A DNA stretch of 34,675 nucleotides from Spirochaetaceae bacterium (GTDB taxonomy: Bacteria > Spirochaetota > Spirochaetia > UBA9216), in contig JAQQAK010000013.1 of NCBI GenBank assembly GCA_028527945.1, positions 1 through 34,675 of the forward strand, read 5' to 3'. This document shows, piece by piece, positions 14,186 through 24,600 of this stretch (within the stretch, counting starts at the first letter, position 1; every line of letters begins with the position of its first letter). The notes below the pieces were generated by a model. It had not been told where the DNA came from. It saw only the letters and a list, made by a program, of their open reading frames with translations, and made no database searches. The position numbers and the translations under genes are program-made.

Positions 14186-15157
14186 ATGATAAATTGCGCA
14201 ATTATAGGTTTAGGACGTGTCGCTTCAGAATTTGAAAAAGATACAAAACGTGAAAAGCCTGCTTCTCATGCTGGCGCGATAGCTGAGCATTCAGAATGTA
14301 GAATTGTTGCCGGATGTGATATAGATAAAGAAAAATGTGAAAGCTTTGGTGATTACTGGAGTTGTGATAATTTATATCAGGATTATGAAGTTATGCTTTC
14401 AGTGCAGAATATTGATATCCTCCATATCGCAACACCACCAGATACTCATAAACAAATGGTTGTTTATGCTGTAGAAGCAGGAATCCCTGTGATTGTTCTT
14501 GAAAAACCGGTTTCAGATAATATAGAAGAGGCCCAGTTTTTAAGAGAGTTTATAAAAGGTAAAAAAACTAAAATAATAGTAAATCACGAACGGCGGTATA
14601 GCCTTCCATATTTACGTGTAAAAGAAGTTATTAAAAGTAAAACGTATGGTAGTCTTCTGGCTATTCAGGCAAAGCTTTATATAGGCCGAACTCAAAAACT
14701 CCCATCAATGCTTTATAATGACGGAACTCATATGGTTGATCTAATTCATTTTTTAACTGATTCAAGAATGAATATAGAAACATGTTTCACTTCAGATGAT
14801 AATAATTTCATTTTTGCTTGCGGGTATAGCGGGAAAGTTCCTGTTGTATTCGAGGCGGCCAGAAACAGGGATTATCTTGTATTTGAACTTGATTTAACAT
14901 TTGAAAGTGGAAGAATTGTAGTTGGAAATGGCTTTTATCATGAATACCAAAGCAAAGAAAGCCCTTATTATGAACAGTTTCGTTCTTTAATAGAAAATGA
15001 CTATTCATTTGAAAAAACAGAATATTTTAAGCGGATGTTTGATGACGCAGTTAAGTGTTTCAATAAAAATGATAAGTTGCCGGTAAGCTCTCTTTCAGAT
15101 GGTGTTGATACACTTGAGGTAATTGAAGATATTCTACAGTATTTAAATAAGGAATAG
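14186..15157 (+). CDS. Gfo/Idh/MocA family oxidoreductase
   Basis: The 323-residue protein begins with a Rossmann NAD(P)-binding fold (INCAIIGLGRVASEFE, GLGRVA at about 8-13; VAGCDIDKEKCESFG). It has the family signature VLEKPVSDN with the catalytic lysine, then a C-terminal substrate domain including NHERRYSLPYLRVKEV and GTHMVDLIHFL. Such enzymes oxidise or reduce sugars, inositols and related polyols. It starts 7 nt after the aldo/keto reductase stop, so the two are one operon and may act on the same compound. It converges with trmJ, leaving 10 nt between the stops. Confidence 0.88.
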   Translation: MINCAIIGLGRVASEFEKDTKREKPASHAGAIAEHSECRIVAGCDIDKEKCESFGDYWSCDNLYQDYEVMLSVQNIDILHIATPPDTHKQMVVYAVEAGIPVIVLEKPVSDNIEEAQFLREFIKGKKTKIIVNHERRYSLPYLRVKEVIKSKTYGSLLAIQAKLYIGRTQKLPSMLYNDGTHMVDLIHFLTDSRMNIETCFTSDDNNFIFACGYSGKVPVVFEAARNRDYLVFELDLTFESGRIVVGNGFYHEYQSKESPYYEQFRSLIENDYSFEKTEYFKRMFDDAVKCFNKNDKLPVSSLSDGVDTLEVIEDILQYLNKE

Positions 15158-15167
15158 ATCTTTTTGG

Positions 15168-15893
15168 CTAACGAGATGCCAACCCTCGTATTTTTGTAAA
15201 AATATCATCAAGTCTTTTTGCTTCACCGGCAGACAGTCCTGAACGTGCAAAGACATCTCTAAAGAATATTCTCATATCGCTGTCATCAACCTGCTTGAAA
15301 AATCCAATTTCTTTAAGGTCGCCGGCAATTGATGCGGTTAACCCATCAAGTTCTTCACGGTTTATAGGTCTGTATCCTTTTTGCTCAGTATTATTCAGCG
15401 CTTCTTTATATATTTCGTAGGTTATAATTTGAACAGCATGAGAAAGGTTGAGGGATGGAAATTGATCTGATGTAGGAATTTTTACAGCCGTATTGCATAG
15501 TGCCATATCGTGATCATTTAAACCTGATACCTCATTACCAAATACAATGGCAATTTCACCTTTGCCTTCTCCTGACATAGGAATAATTTTTTGCGCAAAT
15601 TCTTCAGGTTTCATGCTGAAATATTTACGTTTTTTCCCTCTTCGTCTGGAAGTAGCTGCTGAAATAATTGTTCCGCTGAGGGCTTCTTCTACAGACGAGC
15701 AGAATACAGCATTTTCAAGTAAGTCAAATGCGTGTATTGCTGTTACCTTTGCTTTTTGAAAATCAACTTCAGTATTTCCGGCTATATATAAATTAGAAAA
15801 TCCCATATTTTTCATGGCGCGACAAACCGCACCAACATTCTTTGAGGATTTAGGATTCTCGAGTACTATTCGAATATTAGAAAAATCTGTCAT
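15168..15893 (-). CDS. trmJ: tRNA/rRNA 2'-O-methyltransferase, TrmJ type (SPOUT)
   Basis: The 241-residue protein is a SpoU/TrmH-class knotted methyltransferase. It has motif 1 LENPKSSKNVGAVCRAMKNM (about 12-31), motif 2 IAIVFGNEVSGL and motif 3 IPTSDQFPSLNLSHAVQI. The C-terminal extension is like that of TrmJ, which methylates the ribose of nucleotide 32 in tRNAs. The ATG at 15893 is preceded by AAAGGTGA. It lies 25 nt downstream of rel on the same strand and is probably cotranscribed with it. Other TrmH-like enzymes share these motifs, so the exact target is less certain than the family. Confidence 0.83.
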   Translation of the reverse strand: MTDFSNIRIVLENPKSSKNVGAVCRAMKNMGFSNLYIAGNTEVDFQKAKVTAIHAFDLLENAVFCSSVEEALSGTIISAATSRRRGKKRKYFSMKPEEFAQKIIPMSGEGKGEIAIVFGNEVSGLNDHDMALCNTAVKIPTSDQFPSLNLSHAVQIITYEIYKEALNNTEQKGYRPINREELDGLTASIAGDLKEIGFFKQVDDSDMRIFFRDVFARSGLSAGEAKRLDDIFTKIRGLASR

Positions 15894-15918
15894 ATTATCA
15901 CCTTTGATTGAGAAATGT

Positions 15919-17955
15919 TTAGGAAAGTGGTCTTATATTAATTACAGAAGGTATCGTTCTTATGCTTTTCAGAATTTGTTTGTAGTCAACTCCCTTTGTC
16001 ATTTCCATTGTGAAGTTTCCTTTCAAGTTTCCTTTATCATTTTCCTCAAGCTTTCCTTCAATAAGGTGGCCGCCGAATTTTCTTATAGAACCTTCTATTT
16101 CTGAAAAGAGATCATTTGTAATTTTAGATGTAACCTCAAAACGCCTTGAAGCTGTAGGAGAAACAGCTTCCCATTCAACTATAACGCTTCTTTCCTTAAA
16201 CTCATTAATGTTTTTCAGATTAGGACAGTCTGTTCTGTGTACGATTATTCCCCTTCCACGAGACACATATCCAATAATGCTGTCTCCTGTAGTTGGTTTA
16301 CAACAGTTTGCAAGGCTTATCATCATATTTTTTTCATCGCCAATTTTAAAGCTTACTTTGGACGAATCAACTACATGTTTTACTATGTTTGTTAAATCTT
16401 TTTTCTCTGATTTTGAGGCTTGATCTGTTTTATCTTTTTCGGGCTCTTCGTGAAGCGGTTTACTCTTTGCAATTATGTTTTTTTCAATGATAAGGTCTTC
16501 AGTATTTTTATTAAGCCATTGTCTGATTTTAGTTTTTGCTTTCTGGGTTCTTGCAAAGCGCAGCCAGTTTATATTGGGTTTTCCTCGGTTTGATGTTAGT
16601 ATTTCTACAACTTGGGTATTCTTTAATGGAGTATTAAGAGGAATTATTGATCCGTCAGCTTTGGCTCCAATACATCTATTTCCAACTTCAGTATGAATAT
16701 GATAGGCAAAATCTATTGGTGTAGCATCTTTTGCCATTTCAACTATATGCCCTTTGGGGGTGAAGACATAAATTGAATCTTTCAAGAGTTCAGTCTTTAC
16801 ATCTTCCCAGAATTCTGCCTGTGGAACATGCTGTTCATTCCATCTTTTTAGTTTATTAATAATTGCAAGCTCTTCAATTTTGCTGCTATCGGTGTTTTCT
16901 TTATAAATCCAGTGGGCGGCAACTCCGTACTCCGCTGTATAATGCATTGCGTAGGTACGAATCTGTACTTCAAGAATTCTTCCATCAAAGCCCATAACAG
17001 TTGTATGAAGGCTTTGATAATGATTGGACTTAGGCATGGCAATATAATCTTTAAACCTGTTGGCAATAGGCGGCCATATTCTGTGAACAAGACCCAGGAG
17101 CGTATAGCATTCATTTGTTGTATTACAAAGAATTCTAATACCAAGCAAGTCATTTATCTCGTCTACGGCTTTTTTTCGTTTTTTCATTTTAAGATAAACT
17201 GAGTAAATATGCTTTGCTCTTGTTGTGACTTCTATTTCTATTCCTTCATTTTTTGCGGCTTTGAGAATGGTCTTTTCTATTTTCTTCAAATAGGCAAGAT
17301 TTTCATTGTGAGCAAGATTTATTGTTCCTGACAACTGCTCATATACATCTGGTTTAAGATGTTTTAATGCAAGATCTTCCAAATCTGTTTTTAAGCCTGA
17401 AATTCCCAGACGGTCAGCTAATGGGACATATATTTCAATACATTCTTTTGCAATACGTTTCTTTTTCTCTTCAGGCAAATATTGAAGAGTCTGCATGTTA
17501 TGAAGTTTGTCAGATAATTTTATTATTATTACACGAATATCCTTTGTCATTGCCATCAGCATTTTTCGCATTGTCTCTGTTTCCTGAATGCTTTTGCTCT
17601 TTGCCTTAACAAGTGATATTTTAGTTACTCCGTCAACAAGATTTACAACTTCCCGCCCAAATTCTTTGCGCATTTCTGTTTCAGAAGTTGCTGTGTCTTC
17701 AAGTACATCATGTAAAAGCGCGGCAATAATTGTTTCCTGATCCATTCCAAGATCGACAAGAAACTCCGCTACTTTTAATGGATGAATAAAGAATGGCTCA
17801 CCGCTGGCACGTTTTTGGTCTCCGTGTTTTAGTTGAGCCCATTCAACAGCCTTCATTATTCGCGCTTTTTTAGTAGGTCTGTACTTTGACAGTTTTTTTT
17901 CAAATTTACTGATTGAATCTTCCACGGCTCTCCTGCTTTCATTAAAGATACTCAT
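15919..17955 (-). CDS. rel: Bifunctional (p)ppGpp synthetase/hydrolase Rel
   Basis: The 678-residue protein has the full long-RSH layout. The N-terminal HD hydrolase has H58, HD at 82-83, ED at 86-87 and D108 in LVDGVTK, so hydrolysis should be intact. The synthetase domain follows, with RAKHIYSVYLKM and DLLGIRIL. Then come the TGS domain (IYVFTPKGHIVEM), a zinc-finger-like region with C551, C552, H573 and C577, and a C-terminal ACT domain from about 605. It makes and degrades (p)ppGpp on amino-acid starvation. As the only RSH seen here it may be the sole one, hence rel. No clear ribosome-binding site precedes the ATG at 17955. Its 3' neighbour is trmJ. Confidence 0.95.
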   Translation of the reverse strand: MSIFNESRRAVEDSISKFEKKLSKYRPTKKARIMKAVEWAQLKHGDQKRASGEPFFIHPLKVAEFLVDLGMDQETIIAALLHDVLEDTATSETEMRKEFGREVVNLVDGVTKISLVKAKSKSIQETETMRKMLMAMTKDIRVIIIKLSDKLHNMQTLQYLPEEKKKRIAKECIEIYVPLADRLGISGLKTDLEDLALKHLKPDVYEQLSGTINLAHNENLAYLKKIEKTILKAAKNEGIEIEVTTRAKHIYSVYLKMKKRKKAVDEINDLLGIRILCNTTNECYTLLGLVHRIWPPIANRFKDYIAMPKSNHYQSLHTTVMGFDGRILEVQIRTYAMHYTAEYGVAAHWIYKENTDSSKIEELAIINKLKRWNEQHVPQAEFWEDVKTELLKDSIYVFTPKGHIVEMAKDATPIDFAYHIHTEVGNRCIGAKADGSIIPLNTPLKNTQVVEILTSNRGKPNINWLRFARTQKAKTKIRQWLNKNTEDLIIEKNIIAKSKPLHEEPEKDKTDQASKSEKKDLTNIVKHVVDSSKVSFKIGDEKNMMISLANCCKPTTGDSIIGYVSRGRGIIVHRTDCPNLKNINEFKERSVIVEWEAVSPTASRRFEVTSKITNDLFSEIEGSIRKFGGHLIEGKLEENDKGNLKGNFTMEMTKGVDYKQILKSIRTIPSVINIRPLS

Positions 17956-18052
17956 TATTATCGAGATGATCCATAGATATTCTTAATATTGCATCATGTT
18001 GAACCTCTATCAAGACTTTACTATTTTGGTACTAAGTCTTACTTTATAAATT

Positions 18053-19519
18053 ATGCGGAATAAAACAATATTTTTATTGATAGTAGTAATTGCTGTTTTT
18101 ATGTCGGTTCCAATTTGGTCTGAAGAACAGGATACGAAAGAAGAATTATGGACGCTGCAAAAAGAGTTAAATTTACTTGGGCCGCGTTTTACTGGTAATG
18201 AGGCTCATCAGAAGTTCATAAATCTTATTAAGTCAGAACTTGATAAATACAGCATTGATTATAAAGAAGATGTTTATAAATTTAACAGATGGGAAGCTCA
18301 GGATTATAGTTTAAAAGTTGATGAGATAAATATTCCTGTAAGCTTTTACTATCCTTACTCAGGAATAACTTCAGCTGAAGGTGTAACTGCCCCTCTGATT
18401 TTTTGTAAATCTTCATCAGATTTTAGAAAGGCTAAGGGAAAGATTGTTGTTGTCAAAGCAGGTGTAAAGGCTCTTCCAACTGGTCTCCTTTTTAAAATAA
18501 GAAATACAAAACCAGGAGTTGAGCGTTTACCAACCAGAATTAAAAATCCTGTTGTGGCTTCTGTTTTAAATGGTCATTTGCTTAAAAAGGCAAAAAAGAG
18601 TGGGGCTCTTGGCGCTGTTCTTATTTGGGAAGGAATTTCTGCTGATAACGCCAAGGGACAATATCTTCCGTTTACAAGCGGGTATAAAGATTTTCCAGTG
18701 TTATGGGTTGATTCTAAAAATGGAGAAAGGCTTCTCTCTTCTGCTGAAAAAGATGCGTCCGCGACACTTACCCTGAATGCCAGGCTTGAATTATCAGAAA
18801 CTTCTACTATTTATGCTGTTATTCCGGGTAAGAGTAAAACAGAAACGGTAATAGTAAATACTCACACTGATGGTACAAATGCGGTCGAAGAAAATGGTGC
18901 TATAGCTCTTATAGCGCTTGCAAAAGCTATGTCTATAAAAGATGAAAAACCGGAGCGTACAACTGTCTTTGTGTTTGCTACAGGACATTTTCAGCTTCCA
19001 CAATTTGGAATTGACGAGCAGCAGGCTACTTCACGCTGGTTAAATGATCATCCTGAATTTTGGGATGGAAAAGACGGGCACGCAAAAGCTGTTGCTGGTT
19101 TGACAATAGAGCATCTTGGATGTATGGAATGGAAAGATGAAAAAAATAATAACAACTACAAGGCTACTGGCAAGATTGATTTTGAGCTGGTATATACCGC
19201 TAACAAGGAAATGAATCAAATATATCTTGACGCAATAAAAGATCGAAAAATGCTGCGTACTATTACATTAAGACCCAGAAATTCTCTTTATTTTGGAGAA
19301 GGTCAGCCTCTGTTTCAACGTGATATTCCAACAATTTCTCTTGTCCCAGCACCGGATTATCTTTGCAAAGTTTCTGAGAATGGTGAAATAGATAAAATAA
19401 ACTCAACACTTCTTTATGAGCAGTATCAAACCTTTGTTAAAATATTAGATAAGATAGACAGTCTTCCTTCCAAAGAGTTTGGCTCTGTTCAGAAACAATC
19501 AATAGGTCTATTTTATTAG
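18053..19519 (+). CDS. Exported M28-like peptidase-fold protein with altered metal motifs
   Basis: The 488-residue product has a signal peptide (IFLLIVVIAVFMSVPIWS), so it is exported. An aminopeptidase-like N-terminal region (PRFTGNEAHQKFINLI) and an inserted PA-like segment (about 100-230) precede a zinc-peptidase-like core. The core reads HTDGTNAVEENGAIALIALA (H271, D273, E280) and FATGHF (H312), then TIEHLG (E353, H354). Classical M28 enzymes have HxD, a DN pair and a catalytic EE; here the EE position appears to be GH. It is either a divergent subfamily with other ligands or an inactive relative. It is transcribed divergently from rel across 97 nt and has no obvious ribosome-binding site. 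Confidence 0.72.
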   Translation: MRNKTIFLLIVVIAVFMSVPIWSEEQDTKEELWTLQKELNLLGPRFTGNEAHQKFINLIKSELDKYSIDYKEDVYKFNRWEAQDYSLKVDEINIPVSFYYPYSGITSAEGVTAPLIFCKSSSDFRKAKGKIVVVKAGVKALPTGLLFKIRNTKPGVERLPTRIKNPVVASVLNGHLLKKAKKSGALGAVLIWEGISADNAKGQYLPFTSGYKDFPVLWVDSKNGERLLSSAEKDASATLTLNARLELSETSTIYAVIPGKSKTETVIVNTHTDGTNAVEENGAIALIALAKAMSIKDEKPERTTVFVFATGHFQLPQFGIDEQQATSRWLNDHPEFWDGKDGHAKAVAGLTIEHLGCMEWKDEKNNNNYKATGKIDFELVYTANKEMNQIYLDAIKDRKMLRTITLRPRNSLYFGEGQPLFQRDIPTISLVPAPDYLCKVSENGEIDKINSTLLYEQYQTFVKILDKIDSLPSKEFGSVQKQSIGLFY

Positions 19520-19576
19520 AGACGTTAAAACTTAAAATATTTTCAACTATAACGTATCAGAAAGATGTTAGAGCAT

Positions 19577-20413
19577 TTATTTCATGCCGCTTGTTACTCT
19601 GTTTCGTCCTTCAATGTCCTTTGTTATTTCAATATTATGAAAACCAGCTTTTGATAAAAGTTCAGATATTTTCTCAGCTTGATCCTGGCCTGCTTCTATT
19701 AAAAGATAACCATTATCATTTAGATGATTTAAAGAAGACCTTATAATTTCTCTTATTAAATCAAGTCCGTCTTCTCCTCCATCAAGTGCTATTTTCGGTT
19801 CTGGCCACCCTGAATCAAGCATATGCTGTGTTTCTGAAGATTTTACATATGGAGGGTTTGTTACTATTATATCGAAAAACCCTTCTATTTTATCAAACAG
19901 ACTGCCATTGACAAAGTTTATATCAGCCTCAAGTGTTTTAGCGTTCTTTTGCGCTACATTAAGAGCTTCTTTTGAAATATCAGATACAGTAACTTCAAGT
20001 TCTGGTTTTTCAAGCTTGAGAGTTATCCCTATACACCCTGAACCTGTGCATAAATCAAGAATCCTGTTGTTTTTGTCTGATGTAAGGCTTAATGTTTTTT
20101 CTATAATAGTTTCAGTATCCGGCCTTGGTACAAGAACTGAGTTGTCAACATAGAAATCTCTTCCATAAAACTCTTTAACATTTCTAATGTAGGATACTGG
20201 CTGGCCTGACAGCCTCTTTTTTAGCATCTTTTCAAATTTATTCTGTACTTCTACTGGTACAAAATCCGGATAAGACGCAAATAGTTTTTCTTTCGTAATT
20301 TCGGCAGCATGTGTTAATAACACAGATGCATCAAGCAGGGGAGTATCACAAAACAGCACTTCTGATTTGGAAAGCCTCTCTGAGGCATTTCCAAGAAGTT
20401 CTCTGTAGGTCAT
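19577..20413 (-). CDS. prmC: Release-factor glutamine N5-methyltransferase PrmC
   Basis: The 278-residue protein has the PrmC N-terminal helical domain, VPRPDTETIIEK (about 95-106), the SAM-binding loop LDLCTGSGCIG (119-129) and the catalytic NPPY (186-189). It methylates the glutamine of the GGQ motif in class I release factors, raising their efficiency. It begins 4 nt after the prfA stop, so substrate and modifier are in one operon. There is no ribosome-binding site of its own, suggesting coupled translation. Confidence 0.96.
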   Translation of the reverse strand: MTYRELLGNASERLSKSEVLFCDTPLLDASVLLTHAAEITKEKLFASYPDFVPVEVQNKFEKMLKKRLSGQPVSYIRNVKEFYGRDFYVDNSVLVPRPDTETIIEKTLSLTSDKNNRILDLCTGSGCIGITLKLEKPELEVTVSDISKEALNVAQKNAKTLEADINFVNGSLFDKIEGFFDIIVTNPPYVKSSETQHMLDSGWPEPKIALDGGEDGLDLIREIIRSSLNHLNDNGYLLIEAGQDQAEKISELLSKAGFHNIEITKDIEGRNRVTSGMK

Positions 20414-20417
20414 TTTT

Positions 20418-21485
20418 TTACTGATTAGCCTTAAGGTAAGCTTCTCTGTCGCTTAGTTTTAGAGCCTCGATTACTTCATCCATTTCACCTGTCATAATTG
20501 CGTCTAACCTGTAAAGGGTAAGATTTATTCGGTGATCGGTTAATCTGTTCTGTGGAAAGTTGTAAGTTCTAATTCTTTCTGAACGGTCTCCTGAGCCAAC
20601 CTGACTCTTTCTTGCGTCTGCCCGTTCTTTTGCTTTTCTGGCCTCTTCTGCCTCAAATAATCTTGCGCGCAAAACTCTTAGAGCTTTTGCCTTGTTTTTA
20701 ATTTGGGATTTTTCGTCCTGACATGTTACAACAACACCAGTTGGCAGGTGGGTTATTCTTACAGCAGAATCTGTAGTATTAACACTCTGTCCGCCAGGGC
20801 CTGAAGATCTGTAAACATCAATTTTAAGATCTTCCTGTTTTATTTCTATATCAGTGTCTTCTGCTTCAGGCAAAACTGCTACAGTAACTGCTGATGTATG
20901 AACACGTCCGCCTGATTCTGTCGCGGGGACACGCTGAACTCTATGAACCCCGCTCTCATATTTGAGATCTCCGTAAACACTTTTACCGCTTATAGAAAAG
21001 GCTATTTCCTTGAATCCTCCAAGATTTATCTCGTTGCTGGACATTATTTCAACCTTCCATCCTCTTGTTTCAGCCAATCTTGAATACATTCTAAATAGAT
21101 CCGCGGCAAATAGGGCGGCTTCGTCTCCACCTGTTCCGGCTCTAATTTCCATGATAATATTTTTAAGATCCATTGGATCTTTTGGAATAAGAAGCGTCTT
21201 TAAGTCCGCTTCGGATTTCTCGAATTCTTCTTCCAGCCCTTTCAGCTCTTCATGAGCCATTTCTTTCATTTCCGCGTCTTGTTCGTTTTCTATTAAAACT
21301 TTGGCATCTTCTATTTCAGACTTAATACGTTTGTAATTTTTTATTTCTGTTACAACTTCAAGCAGATGAGAATGTTCCTGAGCAACTTCTTTGTAATGTT
21401 TCATATCTTTCATTATGTCAGGATCGCTAATTTGTTTTTCGAGCTCAGAAAAGCGGGCTTCGATTTCTTCGAGTTTGTCTATCAT
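20418..21485 (-). CDS. prfA: Peptide chain release factor 1
   Basis: The 355-residue protein is a class I release factor. The tripeptide PAT (187-189) in RVPATESGGRVHTS marks RF1, reading UAA and UAG, rather than RF2. GGQ at 231-233 is the peptidyl-tRNA hydrolysis loop. The length is normal and no RF2-style frameshift is expected. Upstream there is a promoter whose predicted +1 is the A of the ATG (see the separate entry). prmC follows directly. Confidence 0.97.
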   Translation of the reverse strand: MIDKLEEIEARFSELEKQISDPDIMKDMKHYKEVAQEHSHLLEVVTEIKNYKRIKSEIEDAKVLIENEQDAEMKEMAHEELKGLEEEFEKSEADLKTLLIPKDPMDLKNIIMEIRAGTGGDEAALFAADLFRMYSRLAETRGWKVEIMSSNEINLGGFKEIAFSISGKSVYGDLKYESGVHRVQRVPATESGGRVHTSAVTVAVLPEAEDTDIEIKQEDLKIDVYRSSGPGGQSVNTTDSAVRITHLPTGVVVTCQDEKSQIKNKAKALRVLRARLFEAEEARKAKERADARKSQVGSGDRSERIRTYNFPQNRLTDHRINLTLYRLDAIMTGEMDEVIEALKLSDREAYLKANQ

Positions 21486-21491
21486 CCAATC

Positions 21492-21520
21492 AAGATACCA
21501 GAAAAAATTAAATAATTCAA
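21492..21520 (-). promoter_or_regulatory. Promoter of prfA, leaderless layout
   Basis: On the minus strand TTGAAT (21520-21515), a 17-nt spacer and TATCTT (21497-21492). The ATG begins 6 nt after the -10 box, where +1 is expected. No Shine-Dalgarno sequence precedes it. Confidence 0.42.
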
Positions 21521-21600
21521 CGAGAACAAAAAAAGATGATAAGAGTTAGTCTTCAAGTTTATTAATATCAAAAATAGGTGCAATGCAAAATTATGACAAC

Positions 21601-21629
21601 TTGACAGTAGACTCTCAATAGAATAGCCT
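21601..21629 (+). promoter_or_regulatory. Promoter of the alpha-2-macroglobulin gene, leaderless layout
   Basis: A perfect TTGACA (21601-21606), 17 nt, then a poor -10, TAGCCT (21624-21629). The predicted +1 is 21636, the A of the ATG. No Shine-Dalgarno sequence is present. Confidence 0.42.
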
Positions 21630-21635
21630 TTATTC

Positions 21636-24600
21636 ATGAATGATAAAATAAATCTCTCAAAAATTACAGAATGGATAAAAAAGCATAAGCTATTATTTTT
21701 AGGCATTGCCATAGCTGTTGTTGTTTTTATTGGAATATTCGCTATAGGTGGTCGTCAGGCAGCGAAGCCTCAGCCTATAGAGATAAGCTTCTCAGTTGAT
21801 GAACCTTTTGATACAGATTACAGCGAGAATCATATTTATCCTCTAACTGTTTATTTTCGTGGCTCAGCGGCAATAATTGATGATGTAGGAAAGACTCCTT
21901 CAGTTCTTCCAGAGATAAATCCTGCTATTCCGGGTGAATGGCGATGGGAAGATGAATCAACCTTGAGTTTTAGCCCTTCTGAGCCTTGGGGGATTGGTGA
22001 AGATTATAGTGTTAAATTTTCTGATGATCTTTTTCCTGAACATGTAAAGGTTTTAAAAAAGACATTTGATTTTTCTATGAGTCCGTTTCAGATATCTCTT
22101 TCTAACAGCGAATTTTATATAGATCCTTATGACAGCAGCATCAAACGCATATTGTCGGAGATTCATTGTAATTATCCAATTTCTAAAGAGGAGCTTAATG
22201 AACATATAACTATTCATCCTGATATAAAGGCCTCTTCGGGAAAGGTTGAAAATCGAGATTATTCTTTTGAAACAAATATCAGTGAAGACGGCAAGACCGT
22301 TTATATTGTTTCTGAGTCTGTTGGAATGCCGGCTGAAGAAATAAACATGCAGATTACCGTTAAGCCGGGGCTTGTTTCAGCATATGGTGGAAAGAGTATT
22401 AAAGATTTAAAATCTGCGTCTGTGACAATTCCAGGTTTATCTACCTATGTCAGGATCAATGACATTGAACATAATATGATTAAAAACGATCAGATGCGCT
22501 ATGAGCAGATTTTAACGATAGACTCAAAGGGTAGAGCTGATATTGATGAGGTAGCTGACAATCTTGAAATATGGCTTCTTCCTGTTGACAGGCCGGCTCT
22601 TCCAGGGCTTAAGGCCAGAAAAGATTACAGTTGGGGAGCACCTGAAGAGGTTGTACCAGAGGTTTTAAAGCTTGGTAAAAAACTGGATTTTACAGCTATT
22701 CCAGTATCAGGCCGTTATAATTCAGTAAACAGCTTCAAGATAGACGGTCCTCCTGACAGGTATATTTATGTTAAGCTTAAGGAAGGAATTAAATTCTACG
22801 GTGGTTATTATCTTGGCAGAGATTATAAACAAATTATTCAGCTTAAAGATTATCCTCGTGAGGTTTCAATTCTTTCAGAAGGCTCTGTTTTATCTTTATC
22901 AGGTAGCCGGAAACTCTCTATGCTTAGCCGGGGAATTCCTGAAGTTGATTACAGAATAAGCCGTGTTCGTCCTGATGATTTAAACCACCTTGTCAGCCAG
23001 TCTAATGGGAATCTGTCCAATTTCAGGTTTTCCAATTACAGGTTTGATGATGAAAACATTTCTGAAATTTACAGAGAATCCAGGCAGATTAGCAATTCAA
23101 CTGATCCGCAGGAACTTACTTATTTCTCATTTGATTTTAATAAATATTTAAATGATGTGCCTAAGGACCATTTGAGTAAGGGGCTTTTTATTTTTTCAGT
23201 AAAAGGAGCTCATCCATATACCTGGTACTCTGACAAGCGGTTTATTCTTGTCACAGATCTTGGTTTGCTTGTTAAAACCAGTGATAACGGTAGCAAAGAT
23301 GTATTTGTTCAATCTCTTAAAGATGGGAGTCCTGTCTCTTCAGCTGTTGTTGAGCTTTGGGGAAAGAATGGAAATGTTATAAAATCTTCTAGTACAGGAA
23401 ACGGTGGACATGTCAGCTTCAGTGGTCTTGAAAAATTTGAGAATGAACATGAACCTGTTGCCTGGGTTGTTAGATACGAAGGTGATTTCTCTTTTATGCC
23501 TTATAAGGAGCAGGATAGACGCCTTGATTTTTCCAATTTTGATATAGGCGGGGTTCACGGAGTTCAGGATCCTAAAAAACTTTCTGCTTATCTTTTTTCA
23601 GACAGAGGAATTTATCGTCCTGGTGACCGTTTTAATATTGGTATTATTGTAAAAGCAGGAGACTGGGGAATAGATCTTGGTGGAACTCCGCTTGAATATA
23701 CTATTACAGATCCATCCGGTCTTAATATAAATACACGCTCAATAAAGTTGTCGTCTTCAGGTTTTGAAGAGATTAATTATACAACACAGGCGTCTTCTCC
23801 AACCGGAAAATATACTATTTCACTTTTTGTTATAGAAGATTCAAAAAGGCAAAAGAGGACTTTTCTTGGTTCTACTCAGGTCAAGGTTGAAGAATTCTTA
23901 CCTGACACTCTTACTGTAAATGCCGGTTTTGCTGGAGCTTCTACTGATGGGTGGATATATCCAGATGATGTTACTGCCGAGATAAGCGCGAGAAATCTTT
24001 TTGGAACCCCAGCTGCCGGCAACAAGGTTAAGATGTCAATGACTCTTTCTCCCGGATACAGAAATTACCGTCAGTACCCTGATTATGATTTTTCTGATCC
24101 ACTGATTGCAGATGACAGTTATTCAGAAGATTTGGGTAGTCTTAGGACTGATGCTAATGGTATGGTTTCGCGGAAGATTAATCTTGACAAATTTGCGGTA
24201 GGAACATATCGACTCAGGATTAATTCTGAAGTTTTTGAAAAAGAGAGTGGGCGTAGTGTTAACGCCTCTGCGAGTGTTGTTGTTTCTCCTCTCAAGTTTG
24301 TTGTTGGCCGAAAGGTTGACGGAAGCGCTAAGTATATAAAGAAGGGGGCTGAACGTAATATCAGCTTCATAGCTATTAATAATAATCTTGAAAAGATAGA
24401 CGCTAAAAACTTGAAGCTTCGAATTAGTGAGATGAAATATGTTTCTTCACTGGTTAGGCAGCCAAATGGAGTTTATAAATATAAATCTATCGAGAAGGAA
24501 TCTCCTATATCTGAGGCTGATTTTACTATATCTGTTGGCAGCACAGAAATGGCTCTGCCTACATCTACTCCCGGTGACTATACCATCTCTGTTGTGGCTG

